Assembly: GCA_026120185.1 (NCBI GenBank)
Contig: JANUWF010002425.1
Span: 1,798,001-1,862,000 of the forward strand
Direction of reading: 5' to 3'
Origin: Voacanga thouarsii
Taxonomy: Eukaryota > Streptophyta > Magnoliopsida > Gentianales > Apocynaceae
DNA: 64,000 nt
The notes beneath the pieces are model-generated. The model was not told the origin of the DNA. It saw nothing but the letters and a program-made list of their open reading frames with translations, and searched no databases. Positions 35,090-46,862 of the stretch are shown in pieces. The translations under genes were made by a program, and so were the position numbers. Within the stretch, counting starts at the first letter, position 1, and every line of letters begins with the position of its first letter.

Positions 35090-36936
35090 AACTTATCTTG
35101 GATTTTAAATGTAGCATCATCAACAATTGCACAGAGCATTATCTAGTTTAATACATCACAAGATATTAGGATTGATTTGTACGAAAGATTTTCACAAGGT
35201 GATGTATATAGAATTTCTGATTTACAAGAAGACATGCATAATCTTAAGTAAGACAATCTTACACTTAATGAATATTTCACTAATCTCAAAATTCTGTGGG
35301 ATGACATGATGAACTTAAGGCCTCTACCTGTTTTTCTGTGAGCCAAGGTGTATTTGTTCTATGTTGACATAGGTGAAGGCAAGCATAGAGGCTAATTTTA
35401 TCATACGGTTTGTGAAGGGATTAAATGAGGAATATGATGGAGTTAAGTAGAAAATCTTTCTCTCAAAACATTTTTCAACTATCAATGAAGCTTTTCATGA
35501 TGCAATAACCTACAAGAGGCAACTAAGGTATGATGCATCTAAACATCTACCTAATATGCAGCATATGTTTTCCACTTAAGCACATCTAAATATGATATCA
35601 AATGTATTGCCAGCAAATAATGGGAAAACTGTTTTGAATTCTGCTATGATAAACTCAACATCTTTGCCTATGAATAATGGAAATTCATGTTGAATAGTTC
35701 TGTTGGAAATGGTAATGATCAGAAGTTCAGGAGAAATGCCAATAATAACTCTAAACGGTTGCAGTGTACTTTTTGTGGAATAATAGGGCGCACAATTGAG
35801 CGATGCTTCAAGAAACATGGTTATCCTATAGGCTATAAACTAAAGGGAAAACAACAAACCAGAGGTTATAAGTAGGCAAATTCTATCATTCAGTTGACCA
35901 TTGATGCTGATACCAAAATAGCATATGGTACTATGCTAAATGCTTCAGGTTCTGTGAGTTCATCTTCCTTAAGTTCTCTAGGTGGAAGTACAACTTATAA
36001 TTTTGTTAGTCAGTAGCAGTATAATGACCTTCTTCAAATAATTCAGAATCTTCATGTCTCTAATACAGTACGAAAAATACTAATTGTAAACAAATCCACC
36101 ACACTTTTTGCCAACTTTGAGGAACAATTTGCCTTAGCAAATTCCATAAGTACACAAATATTATCCCACTGGATTCTTGATTTAGGTGTAACTGACTACG
36201 TATGTTCTTCTATTCATGCATTTGTTGATCTTAAACCTGTGTCGAATGTGTTTGTGAAATTGCCTAACCAGCAGCATGTCAATATTTCTCACAAAGGCAC
36301 TATCCATCTTACTGATCACATTACCTTGAATAATGTACTTTATGTTCCACATTTTACTTACAATTTAATTTATTTGACTAAATTGATCCAAGACCTGAAT
36401 TGCTTAGTCATTTTTAATTCCTCTTCTTGTCAAATTCAGGATCCTTATCACGGGAAGATGATTGGATCAGCCGAGCTAGTGCAAGGGCTTTATCATTTCA
36501 ATAAGAGCTTATTTTCTAAGTCTCCGTCTTTGATTTGTAATGTTTTCTCAGGCAGTCTCTCTGATAATTCGTTTCTTTGGCATTTTAGACTTGGACATTT
36601 GTCTAATAAGGTTTTAAGTTGTTTACACAAGTATTGTAACTCCATTACCCTACCTAATCATGGCACTACTTGTAATGTGTGTCATATGGCAAAATAACAT
36701 AAACTGTCTTTTCCTTTACCCAAAGGAACTGCTGAACAATGTTTTGATCTAGTCCACATGGATGTTTGGGGACCGTATCATATTTCTACTATTCAAGGTC
36801 ACAAGTACTTTCTCATTTTAGTTTATCATCATAATAGATATACTTGGATTTTTCTACTTTAACATAAGTTTAAAGTAGCTAATATTCTTCCTCAACTTTA
36901 TGCCTATGTTGAAACATAATTTCACAAGAAAATTAA
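35090..36936 (+). mobile_element. Ty1/copia internal fragment (gag to integrase), copy A
   Basis: Starts within gag (ISDLQEDMHNLK near 35215). A CCHC-like knuckle region is at 35760-35820, the protease position reads LDLGVTDYVC near 36177 (DSG changed to DLG), pre-integrase LWHFRLGHLSNK is near 36577 and the start of the integrase core near 36750. It has many stops and no LTR. It is cut at 36936 by the duplication breakpoint. It is related to but distinct from the element at 14001. Confidence 0.85.
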
Positions 36937-36964
36937 GGTTTACTAAGTGATTCTCTAATTGCAG

Positions 36965-37376
36965 TGTGTGATGGAATCTGGGATCCCTTCTTCGACTATC
37001 TTCGGGGAATTGATTGTTCTCATCTTGAAATATATGCCATCATTAAATGATCTATTATCTTTTCCAAGGTGCCATTGGTGAGGATCGAAGGCCAATTGTT
37101 GTGAGTACTTAAAACTGACCTATTTTTCTAAGAATATCCTTATCATGAGAATTATTTTTCTTTTGATTACAATCAAAGCTCAAAAAATTTTCCAATTTTA
37201 TCACATTCTTAGTGATGGTTTTTCTTGTAAATGAAGGTAGTCCAACTAGTAGAAACTCCAACTGTCACTTTTATTAACTACACTTCATTGGTTGCTACAA
37301 ATATGCTGCCCAACACCAATTTGTTGCTAGCAAGTCTAAACTTATTCTTGAGTTTAGGCTAAGGCGGGCATAGAGA
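36965..37376 (+). pseudogene. NAPRT exons, copy B
   Basis: The first block (36965-37100) follows ctctaattgcag and reads DGIWDPFFDYLRGIDC then SHLEIYAIIK, a stop, and IIFSKVPLVRIEG. A GTGAGT donor lies at 37101. The second block (about 37237-37376) reads VVQLLET and later KSKLILEFRLRRA with the same frameshift and stop as copy A. The shared damage predates the duplication. This copy keeps both splice sites of the first exon. Phase with the exon at 13904 cannot be settled by eye. Confidence 0.75.
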
Positions 37377-37413
37377 CAACATGGGATATTTGAAGATTGT
37401 GTAGAATGCCATA

Positions 37414-37635
37414 ATGCAACTAATGGTCGGAGAAAATGTTTTCAAGTCATTTGCATCGCTCAAAGAAGCTGGGCGAGCATGGATGTCTTATAAAAATGCA
37501 AACACAGATGCTCCAAGCACAACAAGCCAAAAGGACTCCAATGAGGTGTCTTCTTCAAATGCTAAATATCCTAATCCATATTTTGATCCAGTTCTAGCAC
37601 CACAGTCCTCTCTTTATTGGTTGAAAAGGGAATGA
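37414..37635 (+). other. unrecognised C-terminal ORF, copy B
   Basis: Same frame as 20880-21134. Here a TAG (37402-37404) precedes it, so the first open ATG is at 37414. There are only a few amino-acid differences from copy A over 73 codons, including K to T and L to P (AKYPNPYFDP). Confidence 0.35.
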
Positions 37636-38163
37636 CATTGTTTGCTTAGGTGGAAGTTGTACAAAGTTGAATTTTAATTAAAATATTGCTTAGATGTGCG
37701 TTTGCAATGGTTTAATTCATTGTACTACTTTATTTGTATAGAGACAAGTTGTGTGACTACAATATTCGAAACTTTGCATATCTATTAAGAATTTGTTACT
37801 TTTTGAAACTTCACGCTTCATATTCGAAACTCCATGACTATTCTAAATCTAGTACATGAAAAACTTAGAATATGTTACTTTTGCATCTTCATCTTGTAAT
37901 ACCATATCCTATATGCCAGCAACATTAGCATTACATACAGGCTAACGCAGGCAATATCACACTCGTTTCAAAGTAAGTCCAAATCATTGTCAGTCCATCA
38001 TTTCAAGCCACAAAATCATCTACAAGAGAAAAAACTCCATATAATCCCATGCCATACTTGGGTAAAAAGCAACATAAGGAAATAATGCATAGAAGTAAAA
38101 CTGAAAAAATAGTTTGGATTACTCTAATTTCAAAAGTTTGTGCATGCCTTCTTAATTCTATAC

Positions 38164-38490
38164 TCAACCGAATGTTGCATCAACTATGCAAACTACAACA
38201 CAAATGCTAAATTTAGCACATCCAAATCCAAACACAAAATGTATTGTTCCTAACAAACTTATATGCCTGAAATTCCAAAAATTGTAGTTAAATACATTTT
38301 TAATCCGTGGCTTCTTTTGTGTTGCTGGATCATCATGCTCATGACTGTTCTTTTCACCCTCATCATCATTATCATTTTTTTTCTTGTTAAATTTCCCATT
38401 TTGATATGGATTTCCAGCCTGCAAATTCCTTTAACCACCTTTTGCATTTCCGTGACCCTTGTCTTGGTCCCTTAACTACCCAAAAAGTCC
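38164..38490 (-). other. unrecognised charged exon-like ORF, copy B
   Basis: Counterpart of 21663-21998 with the same charged stretch (NDNDDEGEKNSHEHDDPA). A stop replaces the upstream Gln-rich part. The intact CACTA target lies just to its right at about 38638. Confidence 0.3.
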
Positions 38491-39648
38491 TGCTTCCATA
38501 CAATAAGATGTACATTACTACACTAACACTCCAAATGTCTGTTTTAACGCTATAGGATCTATGAAGTACTTCAGGTGCAACATAATATGCACTGCTGACA
38601 ATGTCATTGACACGTTACTCTGTAAATGCACAGAAGCAGACAAATGTAATGATGAATGAAGAATGAATCCATGAAGAAAGAAATTAGGCATGTAGATCAT
38701 TAAAGATAAAGACCTTGTCCTAACAGTCTAGTACAAAGTAGCAAAAATAAACTAGCTTCAAATTCTAAATCACACTAATCTAGTTGTAAAAAAAGAAAGC
38801 ATGATATCATCTAAACTCCAGAATATTAAACTGACTAGTTGCAACCCATTTTCCAAAATTGTTTTAGCTATTGAAACATCAATAGGTAGATTAAATCTTC
38901 TCAGCCCTTTGAAACTAAGAAATACAATTTGTCAATGAAAATTGACTGCAATTTCAGATAAAACTCCAATTGACTAATACCTAAATCACTCATTCTTTGC
39001 TCAAATTCAAAATAAGATATACATTCTTAGAAAGTAGGAAAATTTGTATTCTATTCTCATAGTTCAGTGCCACGATTATGTTGTTAAATTAGCTACTATA
39101 AAGATAAGTCTCTTTGTTGCAGGTCAAAATGATCTATAAAGTATGCAAGCACCAAAATTGCACCTAAAAAAAATTGTTCATCTCCATCTGCAATTTCCCG
39201 AAGTAGTTACAGGCTATCCCTATCAAAAAGAAGGCAGGCATTACCATGTATAAAGTGGATAATCTAAAACCACTATCTCCTCAGTTTCCGTAACAAGTTC
39301 ATGAAAAATAGGATCTATAATTCACATAGTAGCCCTCTTTTAAACAACTAGATGGATCAGACTTATTGCAAAAGGAGAATCTCCAGTGCAGGAATTTGAT
39401 TTCTTACAAAGCCCCACTTTGCAAAACAATATTCTTACTCGATGTCTTATAGTTCCAAACATGTTAAGTAGTATTTATACACGACGCTCATAGTTGATCC
39501 TCCACTATTATGGCAAGGGTTAGGGAAAGAGAGACCAGAGACTGGAGACAGATTACAACTTAATCAGTGACAGTGTCCAGACTTTCACAGATTACAAATT
39601 CTCTCCTTCTGCATTGCCGCTGCCATGTAGTTTTCTGGCCACCTTTGG

Positions 39649-39649
<1 letters not shown>

Positions 39650-39736
<87 letters not shown>
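39650..39736. repeat. compound (AG)n(TG)n microsatellite
   Basis: An AG run followed by a long TG run immediately left of the gypsy target. Copy A at 34589-34648 has only AG runs, so the TG expansion is specific to copy B. Confidence 0.95.
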
Positions 39737-39738
<2 letters not shown>

Positions 39739-39749
39739 ATGGACAAGAG

Positions 39750-40871
39750 TGTGAAACCCCACCTAAAGCCAACCCTAGATTAAGGGGGTTGGGATGCATA
39801 TCATATTATTTTGCATGAATATATATATTTTTGAATGATTTTATGTGCTTTAAGAATTGTGGTTTATAGGGTAAAAGGTTTAGTTATGCTTATTGGGTAG
39901 GAAGGGTAAAATGGTAATTTTGCCTGAGGTCAAAACAGGAAGATAGCTTGAGGATTACATAAGAAGAATATGTGGGTGAGAAAATAAGAACAACAGTTAT
40001 TGTGGTTTAGTGGTTAGAGCTTTGGAATTAATCTCTAAGATCATTAGTTCAAATCCCATCATTTAAGTTTTTATCATGATTATCTTACTTAAGTTTGAAT
40101 TTTTATTTTCTTGCATTCCATAAAAATAGGAATGTTGTCTTAAGGGAGACATGAAGAGAATGTCCTAATCTTATCTTTGTGTCCTAAAAAGAATTCTAGG
40201 AGAATTCTTGTCCTATTATTACCTCTAGCTTGTTCTAACCTTTTTATCAATTAAACTTGTTCAAAATTTATCAAAATTCATGGTTGTAATTTCAAAACAT
40301 TTCAGTAGGGATTCTTGGTCTTTGAATTTCGAAAATGAATCTTGGAGGTTGGGGTTTTGACTGAAAGTAGGAGAGGAGTTAGGGAAGATTCCCAAGAGAA
40401 ATTAATCACCATTGATGATCCTTCAAACTCCACTCCATTGTGTTCATAATCTTCATGAAAGAAATCTGGAAATTTTCCAGATTCTTGGCAGCCTAACCTT
40501 CGAAAATCTCAACCATCTTTCTTACTCAATTGCTGCTGGAAATGGCCAATTTATTTAGCTTGAGGAACTGAAAATTCTATGCAATTCGGACTGCAAAAAA
40601 AAAAACTGCACAAACCAAGAAAAAATTCTGGTAGTTTCGCAACTTTCAAACAGAAAATGAAGCTGTTTTACTCCACCTTCAGGCCAGCAAAACTTCTCTG
40701 CTTTTTCCCCCTAAAGAAGGCTAGAAAACCAGCCTTAAAGGACCCTTGGACACCTCTCAAAACCTCTGCAAAACGGGCTAAAGAAGTGCCAAAATTCTGC
40801 ACAGAAAAATGCTGGAACCGTTCGCAGCTTTGAACACCATAGAACCAGAATTTTTCTAGCTTTGTTCTCTT
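39750..40871 (+). repeat. gypsy 5' LTR, truncated to 1.12 kb
   Basis: Aligns from its first base with 44910-46031 and diverges after ctttgttctctt, where gag coding sequence begins directly at 40872. Confidence 0.93.
40001..40062 (+). other. tRNA-like A/B-box pair inside the gypsy 5' LTR
   Basis: tgtggtttagtggttagagc fits a Pol III A box and tagttcaaatccc, about 30 bp on, fits a B box. It recurs in the 3' LTR at 45161-45222. There is no credible full cloverleaf, so a SINE head captured by the LTR is more likely than a tRNA gene. Confidence 0.5.
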
Positions 40872-43800
40872 TCGGTAGCTCAATACGTAGCACAGTTCAC
40901 GCAACTGTCAAAGTACTGCAAGAGGCTGGTGGACACTGAACAGAACAAAACAAGTCAATTTGTTAAGGGTTTAAGGAAGGAGTTAAGAAGGGCGTTGGCA
41001 CCCTCTCCACCAACGACTTATTCGGGGGCTGTGGACGCAGCCACCCGTACTGAGAATGTGGATCGCAACTGAATGGCACTAAGACCTTTCGTACCATCAA
41101 GACAGCCACCGAGACCTTTGCAGAGACAGTAGCCCGACAAGCGCCCTGCCAACCAACAGTGGCAGAATTGGGGAAAACAAGCCCGAACAACACCAGTTAG
41201 TCCTGCGCAGAATCTTCCATTATGCCAGCACTGTGGAAAAATGGGCCACACTGAGAAAAATTGTTTGTCCAAAGGAGGTGAGCGGAAATGCTACCACTGT
41301 GGAGACCCGAACCATCTACGGAACGCCTGCCCTAAACTTCTCCGAGTCGGACAAGGGAACCCAGCTCAGATCCCGGGGCCCGATCGAGCCAATACCACGG
41401 GAGCTTCCGGGAGCGGAACACAGAAGTCGCAGGTGAAAGCAAAAGTTTTCGCTCTCAACCAGGAGGAGGTTGGAGCTGATGCAGCAGTGGTGGAAGGTAC
41501 GTTTACTATCTAAGGTCATTTCCTTAATGCATTGATAGACCCTGGATCTACCCATTCCTATTTAAACAAGAATTGTGCATATCATTTGGGTTGGGATGGA
41601 GTAGAACTACCTTTTACCTTGTTAGTATGTACGCCTTTGGGGAAAATGGTGCAAGCGGATCGGTATGTGCAGAATTGTAAAATTGAAGTGGGGAGAGAAA
41701 GTTTGGAGGGAGATTTAATAGTCTTAGCTATTAACGATTATGATTTGATATTGGGAATGAATTGGCTAGCGAAGCATGGGGCTAAAGTAGACTGTAAGAA
41801 TAAGTCAGTTCAGTTCATTAGACCAGGATGTGATGTGTTGGAGTTCAATGGCAAGAAAGTAAAAGAGTTGAAGTTTTTTATAGCTGGGGCTAAAGCCCGG
41901 AAATTGTTGAGGCAAGGATGTCAAGGATATTTGGCTTATGTGATAAACAAGCCGAAGGACCAGTGTACTCTGGAGGATACTGAGGTGGTAAAGAATTTTC
42001 CTGACGTGTTCTCTGCGAAACTCACATCTCTACCTCCCAATCGAGAAGTTGAGCTCACCATTGATCTAGTTTCGGGAGCGGAACCGGTGTCCCGAACTCC
42101 GTATCGGATGGCACCGGCGGAGCTGAAAGAATTGAAGGAGCAGCTAGAAGAGTTGGTGAGACAAGGCTATATCAGACCTAGCACGTCACCCTGGGGAGCA
42201 CCTGTGCTATTTGTGAAGAAAAAAGACGGGACTCTAAGGTTGTGTATTGACTACCAGGGCTTGAACAACCTGACCATCAAGAATAAATATCCTCTACCGT
42301 TAATTGACAAGTTGTTCGACCAGTTGTAAGGATCCAATTGTTACTCCAAACTGGATTTGAGGCAAGGCTACTATCAAGTGAGGATAAATGAGGAAGATAT
42401 TCCTAAAACGACCTTCAATACAAGATATGGTCACTATGAGTTTGTGGTGATGCCTTTTAGGGTAACTAATGCACCCGCGGTATTTATGGATTTGATGCAT
42501 CGAGTGTTCCAACCCTACTTAGACAAGTTCGTGATGGTCTTCATCGACGACATATTCATATACTCCAGGAGCCCAAGGGACCGTGCAGAACATTTGAAGT
42601 TGGTTCTGGAAAAGCTAAGGGAGCACAAGCTTTACGCCAAGTTTAGCAAGTGCGAGTTTTGGCTGGATAGTGTGGCATTTCTTGGCCACGTGGTGACCAA
42701 AGATGGGATCAAGGTGGACCCAGCGAAGGTTGAAGCAGTTTCGGACTGGAAGCAACCAGAGAACATCACAGAGATTCGAAGCTTCTTGGGATTGGCTGGC
42801 TACTACAGGAGGTTTATTAAAGGGTTTTCAACACTGGCATCTCCTATGACCCGGCTGCTGAGAAAAGATATACCCTTTGTGTGGAATGAAAAATGTGAAA
42901 AGAGTTTCCAAGAGTTGAAGCGGAGGTTAATGACAGTGCCTGTGTTGAGTCTGCCAGAGGTAGATAAGCCCTACGCACTATATACTGATGCTTCGAATGA
43001 AGGCTTGGGAGCAGTTTTGAAGCAAGATAGGAAGGTGATCGCCTATGCTTCTCAGAAATTGAAGTCACATGAAGTCAATTAACCCACCCATGATCTAGAG
43101 CCAGCTACCATTATGTTCGCTTTAAAGAAATGGCAGCACTACTTGTATGGAGCGGAATATGAAGTGTTCACTGATCATAAGAGCCTGAATTACATCTTCA
43201 CCCAGAAAGACTTGAATTTGAGGCAGCGAAGATAGATGGAATTTTTGGAAGAGTACCGTTGCCCTATCAACTACCACCCCAAGAAAGCCAACGTCGTTGC
43301 TGATGCCCTGAGCCGAAAAGTCAGAATGGCCAGGCTAAGAGTACAGGAGGTTCAAGTGGTTCAGGATGTGTTGGATAGAAGAGCAGAAGTGCAAGAAGAA
43401 AGGATTATTATTAGAAACCTGAAGTTGATGACAGATCTAAGGCGGGAAATTGTTGAAGCCCAGTAGAGAAATGCGAAATTTCAGCTTTTCAAGGACAAGG
43501 AGCTTAAACGGCAAGGCAGTGAATTCCGACAAGACGAAGCAGGAGTGTTGTACTTCCGAGATCGTTTGTGTGTACCCGAGGAGCACCAGTTGAAGAACAT
43601 AATTTTAGAAGAAGCGCATAAGAGCAAGTACGCCATTCATCCGGCAGAGGTCAAGATGTATCAAGATCTGAGAAAGACTTATTGGTGGTCCGGGATGAAG
43701 CGGAACGTGGTTAAGTATGTCTCGACGTGTCTAACCTGTTAGAAAGTCAAATCGGAGCACAAAAAGGTGGCAGGATTATTGCAACCATTGCTAGTACCGG

Positions 43801-44878
43801 AATGGAAATGGGAAGAGGTGACCATGGACTTCGTTATCGGACTCTCTATGGCAAGGACCTAAAAGGACGCCATATGGGTAGTGGTAGATCGATTGACCAA
43901 TTCGGCACATTTCGTACCCGTGAATGTAAGGGATTCAATGGAAAAGTTGGCTCAGACCTATGTGCGGGAAATAGTCAGATTGCACGGAGTACCTTCAAGT
44001 ATTGTGTCCGACCGTGATCCGAGATTTACCTCCCGATTTTGGGGCAAGTTTCAAGAATCGATGGGTTCTAGTCTGAAGTTCAGTACGACGGCGCACCCGC
44101 AGACCGATGGACAGTCAAAAAGGGTTATTCAAATATTAGAGGATATGTTGAGAGCCTGTGTATTGGATTTCGGGGATAAGTGGATCGAATATGTGCTGTA
44201 TACGGAGTTGTCATACAATAACAATTATCAAGCTTTGATTAGAATGGCTCTGTATGAAGCACTATATGGACGTAAGTGTCAGGTACCGCTATACTGGAGT
44301 TGATCAGAGGATGGTCACATAAGTAAATCGAGAGAAGTCTATGTTCAAGAAATGTTAGACAAGGTCAAGTTAATTAGGGAAAGGTTGAAAGCGGCCCAGA
44401 GCCGACAAAAGAGTTATGAAGACAAAAGGCGGAGAAAGTTAGAATTTCAGGTGGGAGATGGTGTGTTCCTAAAACTGACACCAAATAGGGGAATTCTGAA
44501 GCATCCGAAATGCGAAAAGCTGAATCCAAGGTATTTGGAACCGTTTTCAATAAAAGAGAGAATTGGGCTGGTGGCGTATCGATTGGTTTTGCTAGATGGG
44601 TTGATGAGAATTCACGACGTATTTCATGTGTCTCAGTTGAAGAAGTACAATGCCGACCTCGGGCATGTTTTGAATAATGAGCCGTTAGTGTTGCAACCCA
44701 ACCTGAGCTATGTGGAGAAACCCGTAAAGATATTGGACCGAAGTATCAAGACTCTCCAGAACAAGCAGAATCCGATGGTAAAGGTGCAGTGGGAGCATCT
44801 GACACGTGAGATGCCACATGGGAAATGGAAGAATGGGTAAAGCGGAAGTATCCCAATCTGAGATAGAGGTACGCCTGA
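40872..44878 (+). pseudogene. gypsy gag-pol, 5'-deleted, with stops
   Basis: Gag resumes mid-domain (SVAQYVAQFTQLSKYCKRL). Two CCHC knuckles follow at 41222-41335 (CQHCGKMGHTEKNC, CYHCGDPNHLRNAC). Protease [10 protein letters not shown] is near 41535. RT spans 42060-42560 with FIDDIFIYS near 42540, and RNase H 42960-43300 ([13 protein letters not shown]). Integrase is at 43590-44290. The last catalytic position reads GQSKR (44112-44123) where GQSER is usual, so the DDE glutamate is lysine. A type II chromodomain-like tail at 44700-44865 is shifted out of frame after VQWEHL. Stops occur at about 42327, 43081, 43234, 43464, 43739, 43859 and 44301. Confidence 0.93.
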
Positions 44879-45160
44879 ATTTCGGGACGAAATTCTCCTG
44901 AGGAGAGGATGTGAAACCCCACCTAAAGCCAACCCTAGAGTAAGGGGGTCGGGATACATATCATATTATTTTGCATGAATATATATATTTTTGAATGATT
45001 TTATGTGCTTTAAGAATTGTGGTTTATAGGTTAAAAAGCTTAGTTATACATATTGGGTAGGAAGGGTAAAATGATAATTTTGCCTGAGGTCAAAACAGGA
45101 AGATAGCTTGAGGATTAAATAAGAAGAATATGTGGGTGAGAAAATAAGAACAACAGTTGT

Positions 45161-45222
45161 TGTGGTTTAGTAGTTAGAGCTTTGGAATTAATCTCTAAGG
45201 TCATCAGTTCAAATCCTATCAT
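45161..45222 (+). other. tRNA-like A/B-box pair in the gypsy 3' LTR
   Basis: Copy of 40001-40062. One change weakens the A box (tagtagttagagc), while the B-box-like cagttcaaatcc is kept. Confidence 0.45.
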
Positions 45223-46802
45223 TTAAGTTTTTATCATGATTATCTTACTTAAGTTTGAATTTTTGTTTTCTTGCATTCCATAAAAATAGGAATGTTGTCT
45301 TAGGAGAGACATGAAGAGAATGTCCTAATCTTATCTTTGTGTCCTAAAAAGAATTCTAGGAGAATTCTTGTCCTATTATTACCTCTAGCTTGTTCTAACC
45401 TTTTTATCAATTAAACTTGTTCAAAATTTATCAAAATTCATGGTTATAATTCCAGAAAATTTCAGCAGGGATTATTGGTCTTTGAATTTCGAAATGAATC
45501 TTGGAGGTTGGGGTTTTGACTGAAAATAGGAGAGAAGTTAGGGAAGGTTCCCAAGAGAAATTAATCACCATTGATGAACCTTCAAACTCCACTCCATTGT
45601 GTTCATAATCTTCATGAAAGAAATCTGGAAATTTTCCAGATTCTTGGCAGCCTAACCTTCGAAAATCTCAGCCATCTTTCTTACTCAATTGCTGCTGGAA
45701 AATGGCCAATTTATTCAGCTTGAGGAACTGAAAATTCTGTGCAATTCGGACTGCAAAAAAAAAACTGCACAAACTAGGAAAAAATTCTGGGCAGTTTCAC
45801 AACTTTCAACCAGAAAAAGAAGCTGTTTTACTCCACCTTCAGGACAGCAAAACTTCTCTGCTTTTTCCCCCTAAAGAAGGCTGGAAAACCAGCCTTAAAG
45901 GACCCTTGGACACCTCTCAAAACCTCTGCAAAACGGGCTGAAGAAGTGCAGAAATTCTGCACAGAAAAATGCTGCAACCGTTCACAGCTTTGAACACCAT
46001 AGAACCAAAATTTTTCCCGCTTTGTTCTCTTCAAGCCCTGGCCAAAAACCACCCTTCAACCTCTGTAAATTAACCCTTGTTCAGCTATGAACTGAAAACC
46101 ATTACCCTCTCCACTTACCTTGCACAATTGGACTCCATAATCACACCTCAAATCTCTCCTACAATCACTCCATTCAAACTTCCATTTGAACTTCAAAATT
46201 TCCAGAATTTTCACTCCATGAAAACACCCTTGTATTAAGCTATACAACCAGAATTTCTCTGCCATTAAACTCTGATTTTCGGCCAACCTTAGAGCTTTAT
46301 CAGACTTCAATCATTTCAACAAAACAAACCAAACCAGTCAAAACCATTGTAGCTCCAAGAAAACCTCCATCAATCAAACACCATTAACATATCCTATACC
46401 TCAAATCACTCCATTTGAATTTCAAATGATCAAATTTTTCTCTCCCTCTCTAAGCTAAACCGAAACCCCTGAATTCCCTAAACTATTCAGTCAACACTCT
46501 CTAGAAATTCGTCCAGCAATCTTCCTCAAATTCTCTCCATTTTCACCAAGAACACACACTACTCTTCTTCAAGCCAAAACCCACTCTAAACACCTCTAAT
46601 CCCTCTCACAAACTCCAAAATACTCCTACATACTCTCTAGAGTTCATTTCTGAAATTTATAACATCAAATCTCAAAAACAAAAATTGGCATTCGGATCAA
46701 AACTGATTTTTCTCCTTGAAGTCTCAAGAACATCATCAAGGTAACCAAGAACAACTCTTTTGTTCATCTTCTTCCATTTAACCTTCTATGTATCAGACTA
46801 AT

Positions 46803-46803
<1 letters not shown>

Positions 46804-46860
<57 letters not shown>
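46804..46860. repeat. (TC)n microsatellite in the gypsy 3' LTR
   Basis: An uninterrupted CT dinucleotide run of nearly 60 bases. The corresponding part of the 5' LTR is deleted, so its variability between LTRs cannot be judged. Confidence 0.95.

Positions 46861-46862
<2 letters not shown>

Larger units (their letters stand above)
20436..36936. repeat. tandem duplication, copy A (5.06 kb plus CACTA insertion)
   Basis: The unit begins ggtttactaagtgattc at 20436 and ends ...cacaagaaaattaa at 36936, where copy B starts with the same ggtttactaagtg. Order: NAPRT exons, a C-terminal ORF, an unrecognised minus-strand exon, AT-rich DNA, a promoter-like region and a copia gag-IN fragment. Removing the CACTA element with one TSD leaves about 5.07 kb, matching copy B without its gypsy. 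GGT is shared at all three breakpoints. Confidence 0.92.

Noticed and set aside
39560..39818. ORFs on both strands rich in alternating V/C, R/E or H/T, L/S
   Set aside because: They are translations of the (AG)n(TG)n microsatellite and LTR start, not genes.
40001..40062. Possible tRNA gene
   Set aside because: The A- and B-box-like words are present, but I could not form acceptor and anticodon stems, and the segment lies inside an LTR.
46056..46310. 84-codon minus-strand ORF in the gypsy LTR (and similar short frames at 40668-40904, 45828-46052)
   Set aside because: Chance frames in a non-coding LTR; the first 1.1 kb recurs in the other LTR with different interruptions.
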